Shown: in pieces, positions 1 through 9,820 of the stretch
How the letters are laid out: each line of letters starts with the position of its first letter
Position numbering within the stretch: position 1 is the first letter of the stretch
DNA from: an uncultured Pirellulales bacterium
GTDB lineage: Bacteria; Planctomycetota; Planctomycetia; Pirellulales; Thermoguttaceae
DNA length: 64,000 nucleotides
NCBI GenBank assembly: GCA_938015445.1
Contig: CALLPE010000010.1
Span: 1-64,000, forward strand
Direction of reading: 5' to 3'
Notes under the pieces: generated by a model
What the model was told of the DNA's origin: nothing
Databases searched by the model: none
Seen by the model: the letters and a program-made list of their open reading frames with translations, nothing else
Position numbers and translations under genes: made by a program

Positions 1-205
1 CTTCGTCGGAGCACATTTCTTGGCCTGGTCCTGCCGTGCGGTAGACTTGCGGGTCGCCAGTGGTGGTGTTGTTCCACCCGATGCCCTGGCCCCCGGCGTG
101 AAAGTCTTCGGCCTGAAGCCGGATCACCCCGGCCTGGGAGAGTGAAGGGGCTGCGGCCAAGAAAATCGCGCAGAGTGCAACCGCGGGGAGAATGAGTCTA
201 AACAT
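1..205 (-). CDS. Exported protein, carbohydrate-binding-like N-terminus (partial)
   Basis: Only the first 68 codons are visible; the gene runs off the left edge. It starts at ATG 205-203, preceded by a good GGAGG Shine-Dalgarno. Residues 1-25 form a typical signal peptide (basic start, hydrophobic core, cleavage after LSQA), so the product is exported. The mature start reads VIRLQAEDF followed by a Gly-rich GGQGIGW stretch, NTTTGDPQVYR and a TAGPG. This resembles the start of family 6/35-type carbohydrate-binding beta-sandwich modules, where an AED(F/Y)..GG..G pattern is common. That assignment is from the motif only. No catalytic part is visible. The 200 bases between it and the moxR-like gene upstream on the same strand hold no recognisable gene. 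Confidence 0.7.
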   Translation of the reverse strand, partial: MFRLILPAVALCAIFLAAAPSLSQAGVIRLQAEDFHAGGQGIGWNNTTTGDPQVYRTAGPGQEMCSDE

Positions 206-405
206 GACTTGGCCTCCAAGACAAGCAAGAGCCAGTCCGGTACGGGCACATACGTTGCCTCTTCCCCGCATCCCGACATTATCCAAATTCCGGGTTTTCT
301 TGCAAGAAAACAAGCAATAAAACCCATGAAGGATACCATCCGACAGAATGGTTATGGCTTGGTCACAGGTTGGGTGGGAGCGGTTGGAGGGGAGCGGTTA
401 ACGGC

Positions 406-1908
406 TCAGCGTGAAGGCGGGGGTGGTGGCGGCGGTGGACTGGCCGGCGCAGCCCGACTGCCGACGCCCGGCGGCGTAGCAATCGGCACTGGGGTAGGCC
501 GTCCGGGCTGCGCAGGGGTTGGCGGAGTAGCCATCGGCGGATGGCCCGCGGCGGGCGTCCCCGGCGGACTTGCCAACGGTGCGCCCGATGCAGCAGCCGG
601 TGGGTAAGAAGGCGCAGCCACTGGCGCTTGCGGGGGAATAGTCACCGGGGTTTGGGGCGGCGTAGCCGTCGGCATTTGAGGCGGGGTGGCTACTGAAGCA
701 GCACCTGGGCTTTGCGGCACGAATGTAGCACCTGTTGGGGCAACAGGTGCCGTCGGCGGCGCTGGCACGGGTCCAAAACGTGGCGCTTGCAAGCCGACTG
801 CCGCTGCTGGCTGAGGGATGGCCGTCGCTGGAGCAGCGGCCGGAGCAGCCGCCGGTTGTCGGTCGGTCTTCGGCTTGGGCGAAATTTTTTCACCGTAGGT
901 TGGTTCGGGCACGGTTTCCAGCAGCTTTTCGATAATCTGATCGACGTCGATTCCTTCGGCGTCGGCATTGAAGTTGGTGAAAATACGGTGCCGCAGCACC
1001 GGAAACGCCAGGGCGCGGATGTCTTCGGCAGTCACCGCGTAGCGGCCGTGCATGATGGCACGCGCCTTGGCCCCAAGGATCAAGTATTGGGCTGCTCGCG
1101 GCCCGGCGCCCCAGGCCAGCCAGTTTTTGACGAACTCGGGGCTGGGGGGTTCTTTGGGCCGGGTGGCGCGCACCAGGTCGACCGCATAATCGACCATGTG
1201 CTGGCTGGCCGGCACTGCGCGGACAAGCTGTTGTATCCAAAGGATGTCCTGGGCGTGCAACACGGCGCGAACCTCGTGCCGCGAGACCTGCGTGGTGGAC
1301 ATAACGATCTCGCGCTCCTCAGCCCGCGTGGGATACCCGATGTTGATCGAAAGCATGAAACGGTCCAACTGGGCTTCCGGCAGAGGATAGGTGCCTTCCT
1401 GTTCGATCGGGTTCTGAGTGGCCATCACGAAAAACGGTTGCTCGAGTTTGTACGTCTGTCCGGCCACCGTTACTTCGTACTCTTGCATCGCCTGGAGCAA
1501 CGCCGCTTGGGTCTTCGGCGGAGTGCGGTTGATTTCATCGGCCAACACGATATTGGCAAACACCGGCCCGCGCACGAACCGAAACGTCCGCTGCCCGGTG
1601 GCAGGGTCCTGGTCGATGATTTCCGTACCGGTGATGTCCGAGGGCATCAGGTCGGGCGTGAACTGGATGCGGCTGAACTTCATCCGCAGCGCTTGGGCGA
1701 GCGTGGCCACAGTGAGCGTTTTTGCCAGCCCTGGAACGCCGATCGTCAAACAGTGGCCCCGGGCAAACAGGCAGATGAGCATCTGTTCGATCATCTCGTC
1801 CTGGCCGATGATCACCTTGTGCACTTCGCTGACCAGGGCTTCACGGGCCTGGGCCACACGGCGGACGGCTTCTTCAGGACTGATCTGTTGCGTAGAAGCA
1901 GTGGACAT
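406..1908 (-). CDS. MoxR-family AAA+ ATPase with Pro/Ala-rich C-terminal tail
   Basis: Cytoplasmic AAA+ ATPase of the MoxR family, whose members act as chaperone-like factors that help mature or assemble other proteins. The Walker A motif GVPGLAKT lies at about residues 57-64, Walker B is in VLADEINR, and the sensor-1 region reads MATQNPIEQEGTYPLPEAQ, all diagnostic of MoxR. The ATPase core ends near residue 340. The last 160 residues or so are Pro/Ala/Thr-rich and end in a run of prolines, an unusual addition for a roughly 320-residue family. ATG at 1908 is chosen; TTG at 1911 is directly upstream and sits at a better distance from the AGGAG. The usual DUF58/von Willebrand partners of MoxR are not adjacent here. 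Confidence 0.93.
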   Translation of the reverse strand: MSTASTQQISPEEAVRRVAQAREALVSEVHKVIIGQDEMIEQMLICLFARGHCLTIGVPGLAKTLTVATLAQALRMKFSRIQFTPDLMPSDITGTEIIDQDPATGQRTFRFVRGPVFANIVLADEINRTPPKTQAALLQAMQEYEVTVAGQTYKLEQPFFVMATQNPIEQEGTYPLPEAQLDRFMLSINIGYPTRAEEREIVMSTTQVSRHEVRAVLHAQDILWIQQLVRAVPASQHMVDYAVDLVRATRPKEPPSPEFVKNWLAWGAGPRAAQYLILGAKARAIMHGRYAVTAEDIRALAFPVLRHRIFTNFNADAEGIDVDQIIEKLLETVPEPTYGEKISPKPKTDRQPAAAPAAAPATAIPQPAAAVGLQAPRFGPVPAPPTAPVAPTGATFVPQSPGAASVATPPQMPTATPPQTPVTIPPQAPVAAPSYPPAAASGAPLASPPGTPAAGHPPMATPPTPAQPGRPTPVPIATPPGVGSRAAPASPPPPPPPPSR

Positions 1909-2064
1909 CAAAGGATTTGGCTCCTGTATTTCCTCTAGCCAACACTATAGATTAATTTATGGGGGGGCGCCGGGCAATGGCGGCCGCACAGTGAAGCTAC
2001 AATTCAGTGGGTGCGCGACGGGGGAAGTTGCGCGTTTTCTTCGGATACTAGAAGGGGCACAAAA

Positions 2065-4581
2065 ATGCTTTGGCTGCGCACAGCGTGGGCCCGACCGGAT
2101 CGAAAGACCACTTCGCAGATGCTTCGGCATACTCAAGTCTATTCCCGCCCACGGTCCCAATTCTGCGTGTGCGACGGCGCAGACTGCAACGCTGTTGCGC
2201 AGCGGGTTTGTAGCATTGGGTGGCCGGGCTTCGTTCAGGACGCAACGCGGTGTGCGTCGAGGCTGGCTGTGGCTGCGGTGCGTAATTGGGTGGGGATGCT
2301 GGCTTTGGTGGCAATGCTCGGGTTGTACGGAGCCGTTGGCCAGGCGGCTGCCGCCGAGGGGTTTCGCCGCTCCGGGGCCGACTTCACCACCATGCGCACC
2401 GTCACCGTGCCCAGCGGCACCACCGCCACAATTGCAGTAATCGAGTTCTTCCATCATGGCCAGATCACGCCCGACGGAAAAAACATCGCGGTGTACACGC
2501 GCCGGGAAGTGCTGGTGCCCATGCGCGTGCTTCAGCTCGGGCCGGGCGATTATTGCCGGTTGGCGTTCCAATTAACCAAGGGGCAGGATGAATACGAGAT
2601 TTGCTACGGCGGTCAGCCGCCGACCGAAAAAGTGCCCGAACTGGTTCACCGCGAAGGCCTGCTGCTGGAGACCCGACACTTCAAGAACTGCGATTTCAAC
2701 AATTTGGAGTCGGTGCGCAAAGCGTTCGAGTCGTCGCAGCCGATTGGGGCCGACTTCGTCGATGGGGTGCATCACGCCGGCAACCCTTTTTCGCTGGGGA
2801 GCGAGCCGTTTTTGAGCCGCTACAGCGGTTATCTGTACATCGACCGCGCTGGCACGTACGGTTTTATGACCTCCAGCCAGGATTGCAGTTTCCTGCTGAT
2901 AGACGGCAAGGTGGTGATTGCGGCGCCCGGTCATCACGGTCCGGCGCGCGACGCCCGACCGGGCAGCCGAGGCGACATCAAATTGGGCCCCGGCGTGTAC
3001 AAGTTCGAGTATTACCACGCGGCGGGCGGTTCGGCGGCGATGATGGTGGCGGCCTGGGAGGTCGATCCGCCGGAGGCAAAGCCAAAGCCAGCGGCCATTC
3101 CGCCGGAGGTGTTTCGTGCCGGCGCGGTGGTGCGTTTGCCGGTCAGCCCACCCAGCACGCGGACCGTCAAGGTGCTTCCCGACTTCGTGATGAAAATCGC
3201 CGGCGATGTGCCGCTGCCCGATAACCCTGTGCCGTTGGTGGGCGTGTCGTTCCGCGATGCCTCGCCCAAGTCGCTTTCCAGCGGCGCCAGAGTTCACTGG
3301 GACTTTGGCGACGGCCAGACCGCTGAGCAACTGAACGTGGATCATGTGTATTTGCGGCCTGGGCTGTATCCGGTCACGCTTTCCTTCCGCCGTGGCGTCG
3401 GCAAGCCGGTGGAGATAACCCATCGCATCTACGTCGATAGACCGAAGCTGACGGCCCGCGACAAAGACAAGTTCCACAAACTGGATGACTATCTGCCGGT
3501 GCTAGAGACGTACGAGGCTGGCAAGTTGGATGCCATATCGTTGCGGCAGCTTGTCCTGGCCTTCGAGGCAAAGGCAGCCGATTTGGAAGCAAAGGCCGAC
3601 GCCGAGGCCAAAGTCAAAGCCGAGGCCGAGGCCGCAGCCGCTCAGGAACCTGGGGCGAAACCGCCCACGCCGCGCACGCAGCGCGTCGCGCGGTCGCCCG
3701 AGGAAGAGAAAATCCGGTCCGAAATCGTCCGATACCTTCGCAAAGCGGTCGATGCAGGCAAAGCGGCATTCGTGGGCCAGTCGGCTGCCAAGGGCGATGA
3801 AGACTTGTTCGCGCTTGCGCAACTTCTCGGGCCGATGGCGCGCAACCGATTGCTGGATTCCAAGACGGCGCTGGAGATTTGGCAAGGCGCTGTCGAGCGG
3901 ATAGGCGTCGGCGAGCTGAAGGCCCAGTGCGCCGCTGAAGCGGCGGATGTGGCCATCAACGACCTGCTCGATTTGCAGCTTGCCAAGACGCTGCTGGAAC
4001 AGGCCGACAAGCATCTGGCCGGCCGCAAGAACCCCACAGCCACCGGCGAGCTACAGCGTGTTTGGGGCGACTACTACGCTGCTACCGGCGACGGCAAGGC
4101 CGCTCGAAAAGCCTATCAACAGGCCGAAGAAATCCTGGCGGCACGCCAGCGGTTCATCGAACGGACCGCATGGCTGGGCGCCCACAGCCGATCGACCGAA
4201 GAGTTTCTCCGCCAAGGGCAATTGGACCGCGCCGCCGCCGAGATTCGCACCTGGGTACGCCGCTTTCCCACCGAAAAGCTCGAAGGCTACGCTACGTTGC
4301 TTTACGCCAAGTTTTGGGAAGCGCAACAATTGTATCCGCAGGCCATCGCCCAAGCCGAGCAACTGATTGCCGCTGCTCCCGATTCTCCCTATGCCGACCA
4401 GGTGCTCATGCTGGCGGCCAACTGCGAGTTGCGCCGCGGGCGGACCGATCGGGCCTTGGCCACGTTGCGGTCGCTGGTCAAAGACTATCCGGGCAGCACT
4501 TTGGTGGGCCAGGCCCGGGAGATGATCGCCAAATTGGAAGCCGGCAAGATGCCAGCCTCACCACCCAAGAAACCATACTAA
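2065..4581 (+). CDS. Exported PA14 + PKD + TPR protein
   Basis: An exported protein of about 838 residues. ATG 2065 follows GAAGGGG at a good distance. The hydrophobic export segment (VGMLALVAMLGLYGAVGQA) is about 75 residues in, so the real start could instead be GTG 2278. About residues 250-330 look like a PA14-type beta domain (SGYLYIDRAGTYGF, LLIDGK, KLGPGVYKFEYYH). About 405-450 is a PKD domain (VHWDFGDG, then DHVYLRPGLYPVTL). Around 500-530 lies an Ala/Glu/Lys-rich low-complexity stretch that is probably helical. From about 640 to the end are TPR-like helical repeats (YPQAIAQAEQLIAAAPDSPY, RTDRALATLRSLVKDYPGS). PA14 and PKD domains typically bind glycans or proteins at the cell surface, so a periplasmic or surface scaffold is likely. 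The exact role is unknown. Confidence 0.85.
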   Translation: MLWLRTAWARPDRKTTSQMLRHTQVYSRPRSQFCVCDGADCNAVAQRVCSIGWPGFVQDATRCASRLAVAAVRNWVGMLALVAMLGLYGAVGQAAAAEGFRRSGADFTTMRTVTVPSGTTATIAVIEFFHHGQITPDGKNIAVYTRREVLVPMRVLQLGPGDYCRLAFQLTKGQDEYEICYGGQPPTEKVPELVHREGLLLETRHFKNCDFNNLESVRKAFESSQPIGADFVDGVHHAGNPFSLGSEPFLSRYSGYLYIDRAGTYGFMTSSQDCSFLLIDGKVVIAAPGHHGPARDARPGSRGDIKLGPGVYKFEYYHAAGGSAAMMVAAWEVDPPEAKPKPAAIPPEVFRAGAVVRLPVSPPSTRTVKVLPDFVMKIAGDVPLPDNPVPLVGVSFRDASPKSLSSGARVHWDFGDGQTAEQLNVDHVYLRPGLYPVTLSFRRGVGKPVEITHRIYVDRPKLTARDKDKFHKLDDYLPVLETYEAGKLDAISLRQLVLAFEAKAADLEAKADAEAKVKAEAEAAAAQEPGAKPPTPRTQRVARSPEEEKIRSEIVRYLRKAVDAGKAAFVGQSAAKGDEDLFALAQLLGPMARNRLLDSKTALEIWQGAVERIGVGELKAQCAAEAADVAINDLLDLQLAKTLLEQADKHLAGRKNPTATGELQRVWGDYYAATGDGKAARKAYQQAEEILAARQRFIERTAWLGAHSRSTEEFLRQGQLDRAAAEIRTWVRRFPTEKLEGYATLLYAKFWEAQQLYPQAIAQAEQLIAAAPDSPYADQVLMLAANCELRRGRTDRALATLRSLVKDYPGSTLVGQAREMIAKLEAGKMPASPPKKPY

Positions 4582-4623
4582 GCAGCGCGCCAAACAATTC
4601 CCGCTTAATAACCGCGGGCGTTG

Positions 4624-4745
4624 GCAGAACATGAAACGTGAACCGTGCGCAAAACATGAAACCTGCACCGTCCGCAAAACATGAAACCTGTACCGCCCGC
4701 AAAACATGAAGCTGGACCATTCACAGAACATGAAACTGGAGCAGA
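4624..4745. repeat. Tandem repeat, five copies of about 25 bp
   Basis: The core AACATGAA recurs at 4628, 4653, 4678, 4703 and 4727, with spacings of 25, 25, 25 and 24. The copies share a longer degenerate unit that includes ACC(G)T and CGCAA. It lies between the PA14/PKD gene and the next exported-protein gene. It is not a CRISPR: there are no unique spacers between copies. Confidence 0.9.
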
Positions 4746-4837
4746 TCAGCAAGTCGTCGAGTTAGCGAGTACCGGAGTCTCCGGCTGACGGGTCACTGTG
4801 CTCCAGTCCGAAACAACTACACCGTGGAGAGACGATT

Positions 4838-5623
4838 ATGCTGGCAAGACCGGATGCGCGACGATTAGCGTGGCAGGTGGTGGGTACGTTCTTATGGTGC
4901 GCACTAGCTGTCTGGCTGAATGCCACCGAGGCCGAAGCCGGCAAGCTGGTCGTCGAACTCGGCGGCGTACAAGGCGTAAAAATGGTCGGTGCTATCCAGC
5001 GCTGGGACCAGGACGGCAATCACCGTCAGCCGGTCGATCCCAAAGCGGTCATCGACTCACCGCGTGTAGACGCCACGGCTACGCCTGCGGGCAACGGGCA
5101 GTGGGTTTTCAAGGACCTGCCCAAGGGCGTCTACGACTTGATCATCCTGGCTGAAGGAAAAGTGCGGATCGAGGGTTTCCAGTTCGTGCCGGTCAAAGAG
5201 TTCGATCCCTTCTTACCTCCTGATGGCCCGATCGACGAAGAGGCCCGGCAGTTCGTCCTCAAAGACATCGAGCAGTCGAAGCACTACGAGAACAAAGTGG
5301 TTCCGCTTTATCTGACTGGCGACAAGAAGGTCATCCGCGCGCTGGTAATGCTCATCCGCGACTTGCCCACCAGCTATACGCCCGGCACGGGAACGATCCG
5401 TCACGAGGTTTGGCAGTATAACTGGAACTACGGCGGTTGGCAGAAAGACAAGCGCACCAAAGTGCTCGACCGGTTGCTGTTGGATGTGGCCGAGCTGCGC
5501 CAGTGGACGTGGCTGTGGGACCCGAAGCTGGGCGGCATCGAAGTGGGCGACAAACCGGTAACCGTCAAGTACGAACTGCCCGCCCGCAATCAACGGCAAC
5601 TCAAGGGGTTGTATCCGTACTGA
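4838..5623 (+). CDS. Small exported protein of unknown function
   Basis: 261 residues, starting at ATG 4838 with a purine-rich GGAGAGA upstream. Residues 1-34 look like a signal peptide (RRLAWQVVGTFLWCALAVWL, then a cleavage region near TEAEA). The first half of the mature protein has the pattern of a carboxypeptidase-regulatory-like or CNA-B beta domain: GNGQWVFKDLPKGVYDLII followed by a short strand. The second half is acidic and Trp-rich (HEVWQYNWNYGGWQKDK, WTWLWDPKLGGIEV) and I do not recognise it. It follows the PA14/PKD gene on the same strand but is separated by 256 bases containing a tandem repeat, so co-transcription is uncertain. Confidence 0.75.
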   Translation: MLARPDARRLAWQVVGTFLWCALAVWLNATEAEAGKLVVELGGVQGVKMVGAIQRWDQDGNHRQPVDPKAVIDSPRVDATATPAGNGQWVFKDLPKGVYDLIILAEGKVRIEGFQFVPVKEFDPFLPPDGPIDEEARQFVLKDIEQSKHYENKVVPLYLTGDKKVIRALVMLIRDLPTSYTPGTGTIRHEVWQYNWNYGGWQKDKRTKVLDRLLLDVAELRQWTWLWDPKLGGIEVGDKPVTVKYELPARNQRQLKGLYPY

Positions 5624-5920
5624 CAGGCTCTGACAAAACATAACCCTCAAAGGCTTTAACTTGGCGCTCTACTGACCGAAACAGTTTCAGGGGGGGTGTT
5701 GTCAGAAAATCTCTAAGTGTGGCTGTGGCGGCCGAAACCGATTGGGACTGCTTAGCCCAACGGGCCGTGCGAGGAATATCGAGTGCAAGGGCCACGGGTA
5801 TTGGTGGGCGTAGCCCGGCTGTGCGCCGCGGCTGCTGGTCTTGCATTACCAGGCGAGTATGGCGATGATTGCCGAGATTTACCGGGGTGTTCGCCAACAT
5901 CTGGAGCCGGCTGCACAATC

Positions 5921-7477
5921 ATGACGGTTCGCACACGTTTTGCTCCTAGTCCGACCGGATACTTGCACATTGGCGGGGTGCGCACTGCACTGTTCTGTTG
6001 GCTGTTTGCCCGCCAGCACGGCGGCCAGTTCATCTTGCGGATCGACGATACCGATCAGCAGCGCAACGTCGCCGAAGCGTTAGAACCGATACTGCGCGGT
6101 CTGCGCTGGCTGGGCATCGACTGGGACGAAGGCCCGGAAGTGGGCGGTCCGTACGCTCCGTATTATCAGTCGCAGCGGACTGCTCGCTATCGGGCGGCGG
6201 TGGAGCGTTTGTTGGCCTGTGGGGCGGCTTACCGCGATTACGCCACGGCGGCGGAAATCCAGGCCGAGCGCGAAGCCGCCGAGCGCGACAAACGGCTGTT
6301 CGTTTACAGCCGGCGCTTCATGGCCGAAACTCCCGAGCAGCAGGCCCGTTTCGAGGCCGAAGGACGCCAGCCCACTATCCGGCTGAAAATGCCGCGCCAG
6401 GGAAAGCTGGTGCTGGATGACATCGTTCGCGGGCAGGTGGAGTTCGATTGGGTTAATGAGCAGGACCATGTCATCCAACGGGCGGATGGCTCTTTCCTGT
6501 ACGCCTTGGCCAACGTGGTCGACGACGAGGATTTCGGCATCACGCACGTGATCCGCGCCGAAGAGCATCTTTCCAACACCCCTCGGCAGGTGTTCATCAT
6601 CCAGGCCCTTGGTTACCGGCAGCCGCAATACGCCCATCTGCCGTTTGTGGCCGAGCCGGGCAGCAAGAACAAACTTAGCAAGCGGAAGCTCAAAACATAT
6701 TTGAAGAATCGCGACTTCGCCGAACTGGTCGCCCACGGCGAGAAAATCTTACGCGCCTTGGGTTGCCCACAGCCAGGCGAGTCGTTCAACCCGGTGATGG
6801 TCGAGTTTTACGAAAGGATCGGCTTTTTGCCGGAGGCGATAATCAACTACTTGGCCCTGCTGGGCTGGTCGCTGGACGATCGCACCGAGCATTTCACGCG
6901 GCACGAGCTGGTGGAGAAATTCTCGCTCCAGCGGGTCAACAAGGCCCCGGCCAGCTTCGACCCCAAAAAGCTGATGGCCTTTCAGCAGCGGCACATGCAA
7001 CTACTGCCGCCGGAAAGAAAAGTGGAGCTGGTACTGCCTTTTTTGCAAGGCGCAGGGCTGATAAGCCACGCATCGGCAGCGGTGCGCGAGCAAGTGGCGC
7101 AGGTGGTGCGGGCGGCAGGCGATCGGATAACCATCGCCGGCGACATTCTGGAGTTCGCCGATTTCTTCCTGCCCGACGATGAACTGCCCTACGACCAGGC
7201 AGCTTTCGACAAGAATCTGCGCGCCGACCACGCAGCGGAACTGTTGCGGCAGTTTCGGGACCGGCTGGCTGCCGTGCAGCAGTTCGAGCCGCCTGCGCTG
7301 GAAGCACTGCTCCGCGACTTCGTTCAGGAGCGGGGAATCAAGACGGGCCAGATTATCCATCCGCTGCGTGTGGCCGTTACCGGTAAGGCGATAGGAATGG
7401 GTCTGTTCGACACGCTGGCCATACTGGGCCGCCAGCGGTGCCTTAGCCGCATCGACCGCGCACTGGCGCTGCTGTAA
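5921..7477 (+). CDS. gltX: Glutamyl-tRNA synthetase
   Basis: Class I aminoacyl-tRNA synthetase that charges tRNA-Glu with glutamate in the cytoplasm. About 518 residues, normal for bacterial GluRS. It starts at ATG 5921 with TRFAPSPTGYLHIGGVRTAL, which contains the HIGH-type signature (LHIGG). The KMSKS-type loop appears as KLSKRK near residue 250. The reading frame is open about 46 codons further upstream, but the conserved N-terminus begins right after 5921. The upstream 297 bases contain no other gene. glnS, a class I relative, follows 224 bases downstream on the same strand. The C-terminal helical anticodon-binding region is full length (ends CLSRIDRALALL). Confidence 0.96.
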   Translation: MTVRTRFAPSPTGYLHIGGVRTALFCWLFARQHGGQFILRIDDTDQQRNVAEALEPILRGLRWLGIDWDEGPEVGGPYAPYYQSQRTARYRAAVERLLACGAAYRDYATAAEIQAEREAAERDKRLFVYSRRFMAETPEQQARFEAEGRQPTIRLKMPRQGKLVLDDIVRGQVEFDWVNEQDHVIQRADGSFLYALANVVDDEDFGITHVIRAEEHLSNTPRQVFIIQALGYRQPQYAHLPFVAEPGSKNKLSKRKLKTYLKNRDFAELVAHGEKILRALGCPQPGESFNPVMVEFYERIGFLPEAIINYLALLGWSLDDRTEHFTRHELVEKFSLQRVNKAPASFDPKKLMAFQQRHMQLLPPERKVELVLPFLQGAGLISHASAAVREQVAQVVRAAGDRITIAGDILEFADFFLPDDELPYDQAAFDKNLRADHAAELLRQFRDRLAAVQQFEPPALEALLRDFVQERGIKTGQIIHPLRVAVTGKAIGMGLFDTLAILGRQRCLSRIDRALALL

Positions 7478-7500
7478 CACTGAGATCACCTGGCCTTAAG

Positions 7501-7558
7501 GCACTTTGGCCATCCGACGCTTACACGGCGGTAAGCCACTTTGGCCAATCGACGCTTA
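7501..7558. repeat. Two-copy direct repeat between gltX and glnS
   Basis: CACTTTGGCC, followed by (A)ATC and CGACGCTTA, occurs at 7502 and again at 7537 (period 35). The preceding (T/G)TAAG(G/C) is also shared. It lies in the gltX-glnS gap and has no coding role that I can see. Confidence 0.8.
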
Positions 7559-7701
7559 TTGGTAAACTTGCGGCTTCGGGCGCATTTATACTTTGCTTGG
7601 GCAGAAAGAAATGAGCGGCCCGTAAGCTGTTGCGCTCTGCGGTGCAACGGTGTCGGCCCACAGGGATTTGCGGTGGTAGTATTACAGGCAGGAACGATGC
7701 T

Positions 7702-9396
<1,695 letters not shown>

Positions 9397-9820
9397 TGTG
9401 CCGATGGGGCTTTTCGCACAACTTTTGGGTGCCACCGTTTTGGTGGCACTGCTGGCAGGTACGGTAGTGCTGTTGTGAATCGATTGGGAGCCTTTAACAA
9501 AACTAGCTTTGCTGGCCCTGTAGCCCTAGCAGGTTGTTAACCAAACATTTTTGGATTTCCGTGTTGCTACAGCCTGTTATAGCTCGCCACTGGCTACCGA
9601 GATGCCCGGCCGGACAAGCCAGCCGTAGAGTGCTGCCGTTATTGCACGGCTGAGCACTGGCGCTTGCGGTGTAGCGATGGAGTGCAAGGGCTGAGCGAGC
9701 CAGCCGTGCCACCCCGCTGCTGTTTGCGGTAGAATGCACTTTTCGCCCAGTTGCGTAGCGCGGCCGCACTGCGGTACGAGCGTGTTGTGCCACTTCTGAA
9801 GTCGGACAGTGGGGGAGAGA
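9397..9820. other. Intergenic gap with a strong hairpin
   Basis: 424 bases between glnS and the first response regulator with no convincing gene. A perfect 8-bp inverted repeat GTGCCACC (9429-9436) / GGTGGCAC (9442-9449) has a 5-base loop and lies 33 bases after the glnS stop. There is no T-run after it, so it is not a classical intrinsic terminator, though it could act as an RNA-stabilising or REP-like element. The rest contains degenerate GCCAGC/GAGTGC words but nothing I can name. Confidence 0.5.

Noticed and set aside
1-205. Treating the left-edge sequence as non-coding
   Set aside because: The reverse strand gives a clear signal peptide with an ideal GGAGG, so it was kept as a partial gene.
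9429-9449. Intrinsic terminator after glnS
   Set aside because: The 8-bp hairpin is perfect but no T-run follows, so it was described only as a hairpin within the gap.
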